Notes: generated by a model not told the origin, from the letters alone. Positions 37,190 to 46,995 are shown, counted from the stretch's first letter. The stretch is DNA of 64,000 nt from Gonocerus acuteangulatus (GCA_946811695.1 OX328124.1:100746998-100810997), one strand, 5' to 3'. Program-made: numbers and translations.

Positions 37190-37493
37190 AAGCTTCAATC
37201 AGAGATATAAGCGCTTAAAACTTAAAAAGTGTTTGTTTTGTTGTTTTGAAAGGGTTTTTCTCTTTGTTTACCTCACTTTTTAATTGGTTTAATTTGCAAA
37301 TTAGTATTGTAGTAAAATAAGCTAAGAAACGGTGAAAGGAATTGGTAATAAGTTTGGAGTGGCTGTGGTAATCAAGATGGCTGTGGCTAATCATGCGTAC
37401 TTTGTTTTGAATTCTCCTATCTATATAACCTTCCTCATAGCCTCCAACTGAAGTTATCGTTATTTCTTATTTTTATGTTCATTGATTTCGTTT

Positions 37494-37703
37494 TGAAATT
37501 TTAATTTTCATTATGATTTTTTAGTGACTATTAAAAGAATTTTATGTTTTTTAAAATTTTTATTTTCTGACATAATGTAATTATTAACTTATAAACTTTT
37601 TTTTAACCTTTCTAGCTGACCCGGTGTCCCGAATAGCAGAATAAGTATTAATAAAAATAAAGAATGGACTGTTAGGCGGTACGAAGTTCACCGGGTCAGC
37701 TAG
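37494..37703 (+). mobile_element. Helitron 3' end, canonical CTAG terminus
   Basis: The segment ends with a weak hairpin (CGGT…ACCG), then GGTCAG and CTAG at 37700-37703, followed by T. Helitrons end with a short hairpin about 10 bases before CTRR and insert between A and T. A 15-bp inverted copy of the end (CTAGCTGACCCGGTG) lies about 80 bp upstream at 37614. The same tail occurs at 41945-42360 on the minus strand. Confidence 0.7.
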
Positions 37704-37717
37704 TATACTAATATATA

Positions 37718-37806
<89 letters not shown>
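37718..37806. repeat. (AT)n microsatellite abutting the Helitron end
   Basis: AT dinucleotide with one ATCTTT interruption, beginning 14 bases after the CTAG terminus. Its partner on the right arm is 41890-41930. Confidence 0.95.
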
Positions 37807-37809
<3 letters not shown>

Positions 37810-37988
37810 CTTTTAGTTATGGGATGTATATGTATATTATATTATATTGAATAGAGAATTTAATTCTGATGAAAGTATGGGAATTTAACGGATGAATCAC
37901 GGAAAGCACTGGGGATATTTTGAATTAACAGCCAACAACTGTCAGTCGAATTTCATCAATCACTAACAAAGGGAGTATATTCCATATA

Positions 37989-39251
37989 CAGTGAAACCTC
38001 CCTTAACGGACACCTCCCTACAGCGTACACCTCTAATAACGGACATTTTCTCGCAGTCCCTAATTTTTCTATAGGTAAAATAAACCTCTATATTGCGGAC
38101 ACCTCTGTACAAAGGACACGGACAGAGAAACCTGATTTTTTACCTCCTTACTACGGACAATTACAGGTAATGATAGTTATAGAAGCGTTCCTATCGGTGT
38201 AGGTTTCCAGAAAAATGCGTTAACAATAACAAATACTTTGTAAGAATAAGATATATATACAGAATAGTGACTAGTAATATATTCCTAGGAGTTTCACAAC
38301 AGGAACCCCTTCCTTTTCAGCAGAAGCATATGATTTTCCCGCTGGCAGATTACTATTGTTTTGCCTACGCGGTATCACTGTTCCGGGAATATTCCATAAG
38401 TGTTCTATGATCCATGCAAAATCACTAGAGATAGCTGGACAGTTGGGCTATTCTGAATTTAAAGCTTCCAATGGGTGACTGGAAAAATTTCGTGGCAGGC
38501 ACAAAGTTTCATTTAGAGCCATTTGTGGAGAATCGGCGTCGGTGATTGCGGAAACAGTTACTCAGTGGGAATCCAAGCTTCCATCATTACTCTTTGCATA
38601 TACGCCTGAAAATATTTTTAACGCGGACGAAACAGGACTTTTTATCAGGGCGCTTCCAGGAAAAACGTTATGTTTTAAGGGCGAAAAGTGTGCAGGAGGA
38701 AAAATTGCAAAGGACAGACCCACCGTTCTCCTCTGTTCAAGTATGGCCGGGGAAAAATTGAAACCTCTTGTCATAGGAAAGGCACAGAAACCGCGATGTT
38801 TTAAAAACATTGATGTTGGTGCAGTAGGAGTTAAATGTGCATCTAATAAGAAAGCTTGGATGACCACTACAATTAGGACCGCATGGTTACAAGATTTCAA
38901 TGAAAAACTAAAACGGGGAAAAAGAAAAGCTTTATTGTTTTTGGATAACGCTACTTCACATCCGGACTTGGATTTTGGACACCTAAAAATTATTAACCTA
39001 AAAAACTTCTTTATACTTTAAACTTTTTAGAATAAAAAATTCTTTTTTTAAAGTTTATACTTATTGAACTTCTTTCTATATTCTTAAAAAAACTCTTTAT
39101 GGGTAATTATTAAATGGTTAATTAAAACATGAATTAAATATACAAATTCGGTACGTGTCCATCTCGACCAACCCCTCTGTAGAGCGGACACCTCTCTATA
39201 GTGGACAACTTTGGTTCTCCCAGAGGTGTCCGCTATAGAGAGGTTTCACTG
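37989..39251 (+). mobile_element. Tigger-like (pogo) element, left copy, internally deleted
   Basis: The terminal inverted repeats start CAGTGAAACCTCCCTTAACG on the left and, inverted, CAGTGAAACCTCTCTATAG on the right. TA on both sides (37987-37988, 39252-39253) is the expected target duplication. Subterminal copies of 'ggacacctc' are repeated several times on both ends. At 1263 bp it is about half a full Tigger, with the N-terminal DNA-binding region and the end of the DDE domain missing. Confidence 0.9.
38365..39021 (+). pseudogene. Tigger-type DDE transposase fragment
   Basis: The part from 38542 reads through 159 codons and contains NADETGLF, the first catalytic aspartate region. GKTLCFKGEKCAGGK, KPLVIGKAQKPRCFKN and NKKAWMT follow, then LLFLDNATSHP with the second catalytic aspartate. 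After that the frame enters unrelated text and stops, so the third acidic residue is lost. Upstream the frame continues in phase with KSLEIAGQLGYSEFKASNG, a CENP-B-type HTH segment. A TGA at 38476-38478 stands where the family has tryptophan (NGW-LEKF). The missing third acidic residue, the TGA and the absent N-terminus make it non-functional. The first codon counted at 38542 is GTG, so it is not a real start. Confidence 0.85.
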
Positions 39252-39914
39252 TACCTACATTTGAAAAGTTATCCATTATAAAAAAAAAAATGATTTAAAA
39301 ACGGATGTCAGATTAGTTTTTAGCACATTGAAAACCCCCTAAATTCAAATTTTAGGAATATTAGAAAAAAAAAAAAAAAAAAAAAAAAAAGATGTTGTTA
39401 AAGATTCATCAATCCGGCCATATTTGAAAGAATATTTGCCCGATTTAAACCAAACTTGGATGGTCAATAAAGGACTTAACATGACACATTTCCCTCCAAT
39501 CGGGGTGTTTCTACAAGTTCTGGGATCGACGTTATGTACAAACATGTAACATTTTATTTTTATTTTGAAACCCATTTTTTGCAAGTACCTTTTGAGATAA
39601 TACGATGGTCATTTATATGGTTAGAAAAAGGAGTCTTTTTTCTTTTGAAAGATTTCAATAACATAAAAATCGGATTATCTCAAGGGGAGATATTGAATTT
39701 CAAAACTTCACGTTACTTTTTCGCTTACTAATTTTTAGTCTCTTCCAGACTGGGAAAAATCATTATTTTTTTTTTCAATGATATTCTCTAGATTAGAGTT
39801 TCTTGGGGTGCTGATTTTAAATCTGCTACTATTTTTGGTGTAAAAAATGTATAATACTAGTTTACTTGAAAACGTAAGCATATTTTTGAATTTATTTGAC
39901 GAAATAAAAATTAT

Positions 39915-40157
39915 TGTTTAACGATTATATTTTTCCTTTAATCCACTCTATGAAAAAAATGAATTCGTGAAAAATTCATGTCGATATCATTTTCTAAACT
40001 CGAAATAAAAAATAAAGCACTTTCAACCTACTTTATTTTATTTCTCGGCTCCTAAGGCGCATTGGACGGAACGCTCGGACACGTGTCGACTATTTTTCGA
40101 TGTAGAATCACCAGAAAAAAAAATGGTCAAGATCGGTGACCCCATCGCTGTATACTC
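39915..40157 (-). repeat. dispersed module, partner at 31499-31745
   Basis: This is the reverse complement of the module inside the hAT-like element at 31120-32062: 'cgcattggacggaacgctcgg', 'actatttttcgatg', 'aatcaccagaaaaaaa' and 'gtatactcccc'. No terminal repeats are seen around it. Confidence 0.75.
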
Positions 40158-40423
40158 CCCCTGTAAGTTAAAATTGAGCTAGCCCACGAGTTTCCATTAG
40201 TCATAGTCTGTTGAAGCCATTATGGTGTGGATTAACTTTTTGGTGTTTCTCGAGTGTATTAAATGAATGTTTTCTTTAAAGAAATTTTGTCTTTTTGATG
40301 ACGGAATAATTAGAAGGTAAATATCTTGAACAGTTTTTGAGCAATCCTTTCTGATTCAATAAAATATTTGTCTAAGTTATTGGAAATTATGTCTAGAATC
40401 ATGTCCTTGATGTCGGCTTTATA

Positions 40424-40428
<5 letters not shown>

Positions 40429-40472
<44 letters not shown>
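40429..40472. repeat. (AT)n microsatellite at the inner junction of the palindrome
   Basis: About 44 bp of AT end exactly where the truncated Tigger terminal repeat begins (ACACCTCTGGGAG at 40474). Confidence 0.95.
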
Positions 40473-40473
<1 letters not shown>

Positions 40474-40477
<4 letters not shown>

Positions 40478-41716
40478 CTCTGGGAGAACCAAAGTTGTCC
40501 ACTATAGAGAGGTGTCCGCTCTACAGAGGGGTTGGTCGAGATGGACACGTACCGAATTTGTATATTTAATTCATGTTTTAATTAACCATTTAATAATTAC
40601 CCATAAAGAGTTTTTTTAAGAATATAGAAAGAAGTTCAATAAGTATAAACTTTAAAAAAAGAATTTTTTATTCTAAAAAGTTTAAAGTATAAAGAAGTTT
40701 TTTAGGTTAATAATTTTTAGGTGTCCAAAATCCAAGTCCGGATGTGAAGTAGCGTTATCCAAAAACAATAAAGCTTTTCTTTTTCCCCGTTTTAGTTTTT
40801 CATTGAAATCTTGTAACCATGCGGTCCTAATTGTAGTGGTCATCCAAGCTTTCTTATTAGATGCACATTTAACTCCTACTGCACCAACATCAATGTTTTT
40901 AAAACATCGCGGTTTCTGTGCCTTTCCTATGACAAGAGGTTTCAATTTTTCCCCGGCCATACTTGAACAGAGGAGAACGGTGAGTCTGTCCTTTGCAATT
41001 TTTCCTCCTGCACACTTTTCGCCCTTAAAACATAACGTTTTTCCTGGAAGCGCCCTGATAAAAAGTCCTGTTTCGTCCGCGTTAAAAATATTTTCAGGCG
41101 TATATGCAAAGAGTAATGATGGAAGCTTGGATTCCCACTGAGTAACTGTTTCCGCAATCACCGACGCCGATTCTCCACAAATGGCTCTAAATGAAACTTT
41201 GTGCCTGCCACGAAATTTTTCCAGTCACCCATTGGAAGCTTTAAATTCAGAATAGCCCAACTGTCCAGCTATCTCTAGTGATTTTGCATGGATCATAGAA
41301 CAGACTTATGGAATATTCCCGGAACAGTGATACCGCGTAGGCAAAACAATAGTAATCTGCCAGCGGGAAAATCATATGCTTCTGCTGAAAAGGAAGGGGT
41401 TCCTGTTGTGAAACTCCTAGGAATATATTACTAGTCACTATTCTGTATATATATCTTATTCTTACAAAGTATTTGTTATTGTTAACGCATTTTTCTGGAA
41501 ACCTACACCGATAGGAACGCTTCTATAACTATCATTAGCTGTAATTGTCCGTAGTAAGGAGGTAAAAAATCAGGTTTCTCTGTCCGTGTCCTTTGTACAG
41601 AGGTGTCCGCAATATAGAGGTTTATTTTACCTATAGAAAAATTTGGGGCTGCGAGAAAATGTCCGTTATTAGAGGTGTACGCTGTAGGGAGGTGTCCGTT
41701 AAGGGAGGTTTCACTG
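40474..41716 (-). mobile_element. Tigger-like element, right copy, one end truncated
   Basis: This is a near-identical inverted copy of 37989-39251. The outer end keeps GGTTTCACTG followed by TA (41716-41718). The inner end lacks the last 22 bp, so the CAGTGAAACC terminus is gone and the copy joins an (AT)n tract instead. Confidence 0.9.
40682..41340 (-). pseudogene. Tigger-type DDE transposase fragment, right copy
   Basis: It matches the left copy over 159 codons with one amino-acid difference noticed (DRLTV here, DRPTV on the left). The same in-frame TGA is at 41227-41225, so the nonsense change predates the duplication. A 2-bp length difference near 41305 (aagtCTgttct against aagtgttct) breaks the upstream frame only in this copy. 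It keeps NADETGLF and LLFLDNATSHP and lacks the DDE end. Confidence 0.85.
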
Positions 41717-41888
41717 TATATGGAATATACTCCCTTTGTTAGTGATTGATGAAATTCGACTGACAGTTGTTGGCTGTTAATTCAAAATATCCCCAGTGCT
41801 TTCCGTGATTCATCCGTTAAATTCCCATACTTTCATCAGAATTAAATTCTCTATTCAATATAGTATACATATACATCCCATAACTAAA

Positions 41889-41889
<1 letters not shown>

Positions 41890-41930
<41 letters not shown>
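41890..41930. repeat. (AT)n microsatellite, right-arm partner of 37718-37806
   Basis: It is shorter than the left-arm tract (about 41 against 89 bp), showing a length change since the duplication. Confidence 0.95.
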
Positions 41931-41994
41931 TATATATTAGTATACTAGCTGACCCGGTGAACTTCGTACCGCCTAACAGTCCATTCTTTATTTT

Positions 41995-41997
<3 letters not shown>

Positions 41998-42027
<30 letters not shown>

Positions 42028-42190
42028 GGCGCATCTACATCTAGGTCATTAGCGCCGACATCCAGGGTGCAGCGAGGAATTTTACCAGCGAGCCGTGGGA
42101 TGATAAAATTCCTGCCGGAGGTTGGGAATTGAACCCACCATCTCCCGCTTATGAATCCAATGCGCTAGCCATTAGACTACGGGAGACCCC
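41998..42190 (-). mobile_element. SINE1 with 13-bp target duplication
   Basis: Full-length SINE1: on the minus strand GGGGTCTCCCGTAGTC, A-box-like 'tctaatggctagcgc', TTCATAA loop, B box GGTTCAATTCCC, tRNA-unrelated part and a tail of about 28 A. The flanking repeats are tctttatttttat at 41985-41997 and 42191-42203. The left palindrome arm has the empty site near 37660. Confidence 0.92.
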
Positions 42191-42430
42191 TCTTTATTTT
42201 TATTAATACTTATTCTGCTATTCGGGACACCGGGTCAGCTAGTAAGGTTAAAAAAAAGTTTATAAGTTAATAATTACATTATGTCAGAAAATAAAAATTT
42301 TAAAAAACATAAAATTCTTTTAATAGTCACTAAAAAATCATAATGAAAATTAAAATTTCAGATTTATTGTTATGATACCTACTTATTATATTTCATTTTA
42401 TTTGTACCTATTCTAAAGTAAGTTTCATTT

Positions 42431-42821
42431 TTATTGTATTACATTATGGTACACGTTATTTTTTGTTTGATTACCTGGCGCGTAAACAAACAGAGCAGAT
42501 GGTTTTCCAACACGGGAACAGGCAACGTGCAAATGACAATGAGAGAAACATGGGTTTTCTAGATTAATACCACAAACACTTAATGACTGCCCCTGGGATT
42601 TGTTTATAGTCAAACTGAGTTCATAGGTCCAATAGCAACACAGCTGCAGGCACTGTAATGAATTCACAGCAGCTCGATTCAAACTTGCACCATTATTAGT
42701 CGAATGTCGCGCTTCACGGGTCTGTCTTAACCGATTTCTTGCACGTTCATTGCGATATTCATTGATACTTTGCATTTCGGGTTCTTCTCCCTGAATTTGT
42801 CCGCCGCCTTATAGGAGGCAT
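42431..42821 (-). pseudogene. Helitron Rep/helicase remnant, N-terminus joined to C-terminus
   Basis: The ATG at 42821 starts MPPIRRRTNSGRRTRN, typical of the N-terminus of insect Helitron proteins. One frame shift later the 114-codon frame (42775-42431) gives RNERARNRLRQTREARHST, also N-terminal in style. It then passes abruptly to LTINKSQGQSL, FSHCHLHVACSRVGKPSALF and TKNNVYHNVIQ, the end of the Pif1-type helicase (motifs V/VI). The Rep endonuclease and most of the helicase, over a thousand residues in the family, are gone. This is an internal deletion derivative. Confidence 0.8.
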
Positions 42822-43226
42822 ATTTCGTAAGTCACAAACACGCAACACTTATGTAATTTTATAGAAATTTGTGACTCTTAGATTTAGTAATATTATAGAT
42901 GCACATCAAACAGACGTTTACATTTGAAGTGACATTTTACCACACACAATTTACATTTTACCATAGACAATCTGTTTTTGAGTAATGTCACCATCGTATA
43001 AATATTGACATTAATATTTATACGATACTAACATCACTCAATTGTTTTGCCTTCCAAGAAACCCACCACTATCACTTATACTTTATGGTATGGTATTATT
43101 ACGAATCTATTGTATGGGAATATAGAAAAGTGGAGTCTTTTTTACTTCGTTAATGCAAATATAAATTAATTTAAATTGCATTATTAACATGTGATTCTAT
43201 TGTCACCTAGTGATTACATGTTCTTA

Positions 43227-43431
43227 CTTATTTAAATTTTAACGTCCATTATTATTAACTGAGAATTTTAAGAGGTGTTACCTACAGGTTACCGCCCGGT
43301 TATAGCCATAATAGGGCAGACGCCTTTTTTTTCTAAAGGATAGCCACCACCCGTAGTGGGAATTGAACCCACGACGCTTGGCACGGAGTGTTAAGTTCTC
43401 AAGCCTTAACACTCACGGCCACTGGGCCTCC
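43227..43431 (-). mobile_element. SINE3 with 11-bp target duplication
   Basis: On the minus strand it starts GAGGCCCAGTGGCCGTGAG, with 'gtgttaaggcttgagaac' and a long variable-arm-like stretch before the B box GGTTCAATTCCC. That resembles a class II (leucine or serine) tRNA head. It continues through 'gggtggtggcta' to an AT-rich tail (ggacgttaaaatttaaataag). The target duplication acatgttctta is exact at 43216-43226 and 43432-43442. Confidence 0.85.
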
Positions 43432-43702
43432 ACATGTTCTTATTATTACTGTTATAGTTATAAACTTAAATAAAAATGTATTTATTTTAAAACAATATAA
43501 ACAAATAGTGAATTTTTGCTTATACACAAATAACCTAATAAGTTAACTGTAGAAAACATTATAATTGAGAACATATGTTTTTATTCATTTGCATTAACGA
43601 AGTAAAGAAAGCCGAAAAGTGTTGTTTTTAGACTTTTTCAAGCAATTTTTTTTTAAGTTTTCTCACCGTAAAAACCATCCTCGTACTTCAAGGAACATTA
43701 TT

Positions 43703-44935
43703 AAAAAAGTCCGACTCGCAGGAACTGCGCCATCTTACCACGGTTACAAACATCTCGAAGAAATGGAATAGATTAGCATCACAAATCACAGGAAACTGAC
43801 AGTAGCCAACATACACAGAAGCGGATAATTCTTAATCTGTAAAAGTCAATAAAATTATGTACTGAAAACGTACTTACTCTTCGACTACTGCTGAGAAAGC
43901 TCTATTCTAAACAACCAAACATTTTAAGTATCTTGTTTTACTAGCAAATTCGTTTTACTGTTATAATCAACTGTAAATAAGTGCTTCATGACGAATAAAA
44001 TTCCATTCTGTCGTGGGTTAAATCTTTCTATAAAATAAGAAATAACGATAACTTCAGTTGGAGGCTATGAGGAAGGTTATATAGATAGGAGAATTCAAAA
44101 CAAAGTACGCTTACGTCATCATGATTAGCCACAGCCATCTTGATTACCACAGCCACTCCAAACTTATTACCAATACCTTTCACCGTTTCTTAGCTTATTT
44201 TACTACAATACTAATTTTACTGATAAATGCAATTTAAAACAAGAAACAACCAATTAAAAAGTGAGATAAACAAAGAGAAAACCCCTTTCAAAACAACAAA
44301 ACAAACACTTTTTAAGTTTTAAGCGCTTATATCACTGATTGACGTTGCCCCATCGAATATTGCTTCAGAACCTTTCTTGTAGAGAATTTAGTAAGCATTT
44401 GAATGGTCACCTTCAATTTACTACGATTTCCCAACCGTTATCGAAATATTTACGAAAGATGTATGAAGATCCGAAAACGTTACATGTCAATTAATAAAAT
44501 ATTTTTTTCGCATACTTACTTAACTCAAAATATAACCAAAATTTAAAAATCGTAGTTGGGATTAATTTCCAATATGTAAAAAATATTTCAATTGAATCCC
44601 GCGATTCTAAGTACCCACAAAAAAATAATGACTTGCAAAAACATTGATTCCACTTTTCTCAAAAACGGTTACAGATATCGCCTTAAAAAAAGTTTCATTC
44701 GTTTTCGTATGTTAAGAAACTTATAAAACAAGTACCTTCAAGCATATAAACTCAAAAACGTAAGCGTTACGATTTTTTTTTGCGCGAATTTCGCCCCAAA
44801 CACTATCTTCCAGTGGGAGGATACTGCTGGTTAACGAACTTGACCTTTTAAATTAGAAGAAAGATTTTTGTACCAAATTTCATCAAAATCGGGCCATTTT
44901 TGAGCTTGCTAGAGCGTTAACAGACAAGCATATAT
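43703..44935 (-). mobile_element. F1 element, nearly complete, minus strand
   Basis: It starts AAAAAAGTCCGACTCGCAGG, the F1 terminus, runs through the whole F1 body, the phrase 'gcgcgaatttcgcccc' and the conserved block. It ends at TGTTAACGCTC next to a short AT-rich core (44930-44970). The 5' hairpin is not present; SINE2 follows instead. It is one of the best-preserved F1 bodies here and served as my reference for the family. Confidence 0.75.
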
Positions 44936-44970
44936 ATAAATAAATAAAAAAAAAATAAATAAAAAAAAAA

Positions 44971-45310
44971 TCAGTCCCGTAACAGGCCATGAGGGTCCTG
45001 AGGGGCAGATACTATAGAGGTATCTGATTCATGACCATACGGCACACTAGGGAGATAGTGTGGTCAGTACTATGCTCCGGCATGCTGATTTTCCCCCCTT
45101 GGCCGCATCGACTGCTAGAGTCATTAGCACCCAAGTACCCATTATTAAATTAATTAAAGGCTGGGTTGGCCTAGGGACGGTCAGGGAGGCCCAATTTAAC
45201 CCATGAACGAAGACACTAGAAGAAAAAATCTTTAGTGCTTGCTCGGGATTTGAACTCAGGACCACCAACATATTAGTCCAGTGCTCTACCACTGAGCTAA
45301 CCTCGCCCCC
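44971..45310 (-). mobile_element. SINE2, tRNA-derived, copy a
   Basis: On the minus strand it starts GGGGGCGAGGTTAGCTCAG, with A box TTAGCTCAGTGGTAGAGC, a loop with CTAATAT (AAT, isoleucine-type, tentative) and B box GAGTTCAAATCCC. Then comes a 250-bp unrelated body with 'gcctagggacggtcagg' rendered in complement. It sits between AT-rich tracts beside an F1 block. Confidence 0.85.
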
Positions 45311-45344
45311 ATACATAAATATATGATCAATTAATATGATTCTT

Positions 45345-45440
45345 TTCATTTCGGGTTCTTCTGCCTAAATCTGTCCGCCACCTTATAGGAGGCATATTTA
45401 GTAAGTCACAAACACCCAAGACTTTTGTAATTTTATAGAA
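45345..45440 (-). pseudogene. Helitron N-terminal fragment
   Basis: The minus-strand ATG at about 45393 reads MPPIRWRTDLGRRTRNEKN, the same N-terminus as at 42821 (MPPIRRRTNSGRRTRN), with the same upstream text (tttgtgacttac). It ends after about 20 codons where AT-rich text and SINE2 follow. Confidence 0.6.
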
Positions 45441-45489
45441 ACTAAGCATTTAGGTTACCACCCTTTTCTAGCCTGAATATGGCTGATGC

Positions 45490-45689
45490 NNNNNNNNNNN
45501 NNNNNNNNNNNNNNNNNNNNNNNNNNNNNNNNNNNNNNNNNNNNNNNNNNNNNNNNNNNNNNNNNNNNNNNNNNNNNNNNNNNNNNNNNNNNNNNNNNNN
45601 NNNNNNNNNNNNNNNNNNNNNNNNNNNNNNNNNNNNNNNNNNNNNNNNNNNNNNNNNNNNNNNNNNNNNNNNNNNNNNNNNNNNNNNNN
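45490..45689. other. assembly gap of 200 N
   Basis: Exactly 200 undetermined bases. The frames drawn through it are artefacts. It separates two near-identical repeats, the situation in which assemblers place gaps. Confidence 1.
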
Positions 45690-46146
45690 GAGTGGCTGTG
45701 GTAATCAAGATGGCTGTGGCTTATCATGCGTACTTTGTTTTGAATTCTCCTATCTATATAACCTTCCTCATAGCCTCCAACTGAAGTTATCGTTATTTCT
45801 TATTTTATAGAAAGATTTAACCCACGACAGAATGGAATTTTATTCGCCATGAAGCACATATTTACAGTTGATTATAACAGTAAAACGAATTTGCTAGTAA
45901 AACAAGATACTTAAAATGACAACGAATTTTTGGTTGTTTAGAATAGAGCCTTCTCAGCAGTAGTCAAAGAGTAAGTACGTTCTCAGTACATAATTGCATT
46001 GACTTATAGAGATTAAGAATTATCCGTTTCTGTGTAAGTTGGCTACTGTCAGTTTCCTGTGATTTGTGATGCTAATCTATTCCATTACTTCGAGATGTAC
46101 GTAACCGCGCTAAGATGATGCAGTTCCTGAGAGTCGGACTTTTTTA
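45690..46146 (+). mobile_element. F1 3' part with terminus
   Basis: This is the mirror image of 43703-44168, from 'gagtggctgtggtaatcaag' to AACCGCGCTAAGATGATGCAG and GTCGGACTTTTTT. It lacks the 'gacgtaag' text found at 44113, so the two are not identical. Confidence 0.75.
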
Positions 46147-46403
46147 AAAATAAATTTCTAAGACAGGCGGGTAACGTTTTCTGTAGCGATTTTCTTACTA
46201 CAATTAAACTTCTGCCCGTATATTGTATATTGAACATACGAGCCCGTTGCACATAATTGGCTGCCATAAGATTCATTATTTTTTTTAACGAACTTGACCT
46301 TTTAAATTAGAAGAAAGATTTTTGTACCAAATTTCATCAAAATCAGGCCATTAACAGACAAGCATATATATAAATAAATAAAAAAAAATAAATAAAAAAA
46401 AAA

Positions 46404-46742
46404 TCAGCCCCGTAACAGGCCATGAGGGTCCTGAGGGGCAGATACTATAGAGGTATCTGATTCATGACCATACGGCACACTAGGGAGATAGTGTGGTCAG
46501 TACTATGCTCCGGCCGCCTGATTTTCCCCCTTGGCCGCATCGACTGCTAGAGTCATTAGCACCCAAGTACCCATTATTAAATTAATTAAAGGCTGGGTTG
46601 GCCTAGGGACGGTCAGGGAGGCCCAATTTAACCCATGAACGAAGACACTAGAAGAAAAAATCTTTAGTGCTTGCTCGGGATTTGAACTCAGGACCACCAA
46701 CATATTAGTCCAGTGCTCTACCACTGAGCTAACCTGGCCCCC
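46404..46742 (-). mobile_element. SINE2 copy b
   Basis: Nearly identical to copy a, with A box TTAGCTCAGTGGTAGAGC and B box GAGTTCAAATCCC; it begins GGGGGCCAGGTTAGC. Its origin is by segmental duplication, not an independent insertion. Confidence 0.85.
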
Positions 46743-46769
46743 ATATATAAATATATGATCAATTAATAT

Positions 46770-46880
46770 GATTCTTTTCATTTCGGGTTCTTCTGCCTAA
46801 ATCTGTCCGCCACCTTATAGGAGGCATATTTAGTAAGTCACAAACACACAAGACTTTTGTAATTTTATAGAAACTAAGCA
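46770..46880 (-). pseudogene. Helitron N-terminal fragment, second copy
   Basis: Same text as 45345-45440 (MPPIRWRTDLGRRTRNEKN on the minus strand), part of the direct duplication. Confidence 0.6.
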
Positions 46881-46884
46881 TTTA

Positions 46885-46995
46885 GGTTAACACCCTTTTC
46901 TAGCCTGAATATGGCTGATGCCTTTTCTTTTTCTAAATAAAAGCCACCACCCCATAGTGGGAATTGAACCCAAGACTCTTGGCACGGAGTTTTGA
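46885..46995 (-). mobile_element. SINE3 fragment
   Basis: 'ctaaataaaagccaccacc', 'agtgggaattgaaccc' and 'gactcttggcacggagt' match the SINE3 head and middle (43320-43390). It is truncated at both ends. Confidence 0.65.

Larger units (their letters stand above)
37190..39229 (+). repeat. left arm of a large imperfect palindrome
   Basis: In order it holds F1 body (37190-37475), a Helitron 3' tail (37494-37703), an (AT)n tract, unique text, and the Tigger copy. All of these recur in mirrored order at 40474-44345. The inner match stops at 39229, 22 bp short of the Tigger end. Compared with the right arm, about 1.7 kb is missing near 37480. Confidence 0.85.
39252..40473. other. spacer of the large palindrome
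   Basis: It contains an A-run (39365-39390), AT-rich text without a supported gene, the inverted dispersed module 39915-40157, and an (AT)n tract at 40429-40472 that directly meets the right arm. Confidence 0.7.
41945..42850 (-). mobile_element. Helitron, internally deleted, with CTAG terminus
   Basis: Read on the minus strand, an N-terminal coding start (ATG at 42821), a frame ending with helicase motifs (stop near 42431), a 3' non-coding tail and the terminus GGTCAGCTAG at 41945 followed by T are in the expected order. The 5' end is not identified; the limit given is conservative. A SINE1 (41998-42190) is nested near the 3' end. Confidence 0.7.
40474..44345 (-). repeat. right arm of the large imperfect palindrome
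   Basis: This is the mirror of 37190-39229. Two stretches match (40474-42357 and 44034-44345). The 1.7 kb between them, with the Helitron coding end and SINE3, has no counterpart on the left. SINE1 at 41998-42190 is also absent on the left. Confidence 0.85.
44832..45489. repeat. direct duplication, copy 1 (partner 46285-46922)
   Basis: About 640 bp (F1 block, AT-rich run, SINE2, Helitron N-terminal piece, SINE3 piece) are repeated in the same orientation at 46285-46922 with few differences. Copy 2 lacks 'tttgagcttgctagagcg'. The N gap starts right after copy 1, so an assembly duplication must be considered. Confidence 0.85.
46285..46922. repeat. direct duplication, copy 2 (partner 44832-45489)
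   Basis: Same order of F1 block (46285-46375), AT-rich run, SINE2 copy b, Helitron N-terminal piece and SINE3 piece as copy 1. Confidence 0.85.

Noticed and set aside
45442..45784. Frames running through 45490-45689
   Set aside because: They consist mostly of undetermined bases in the assembly gap.
46085..46276. Minus-strand 63-codon frame considered as a Helitron helicase piece
   Set aside because: Part of it overlaps the F1 terminus, and the resemblance to the helicase LCNGTRL region did not hold over the following residues.
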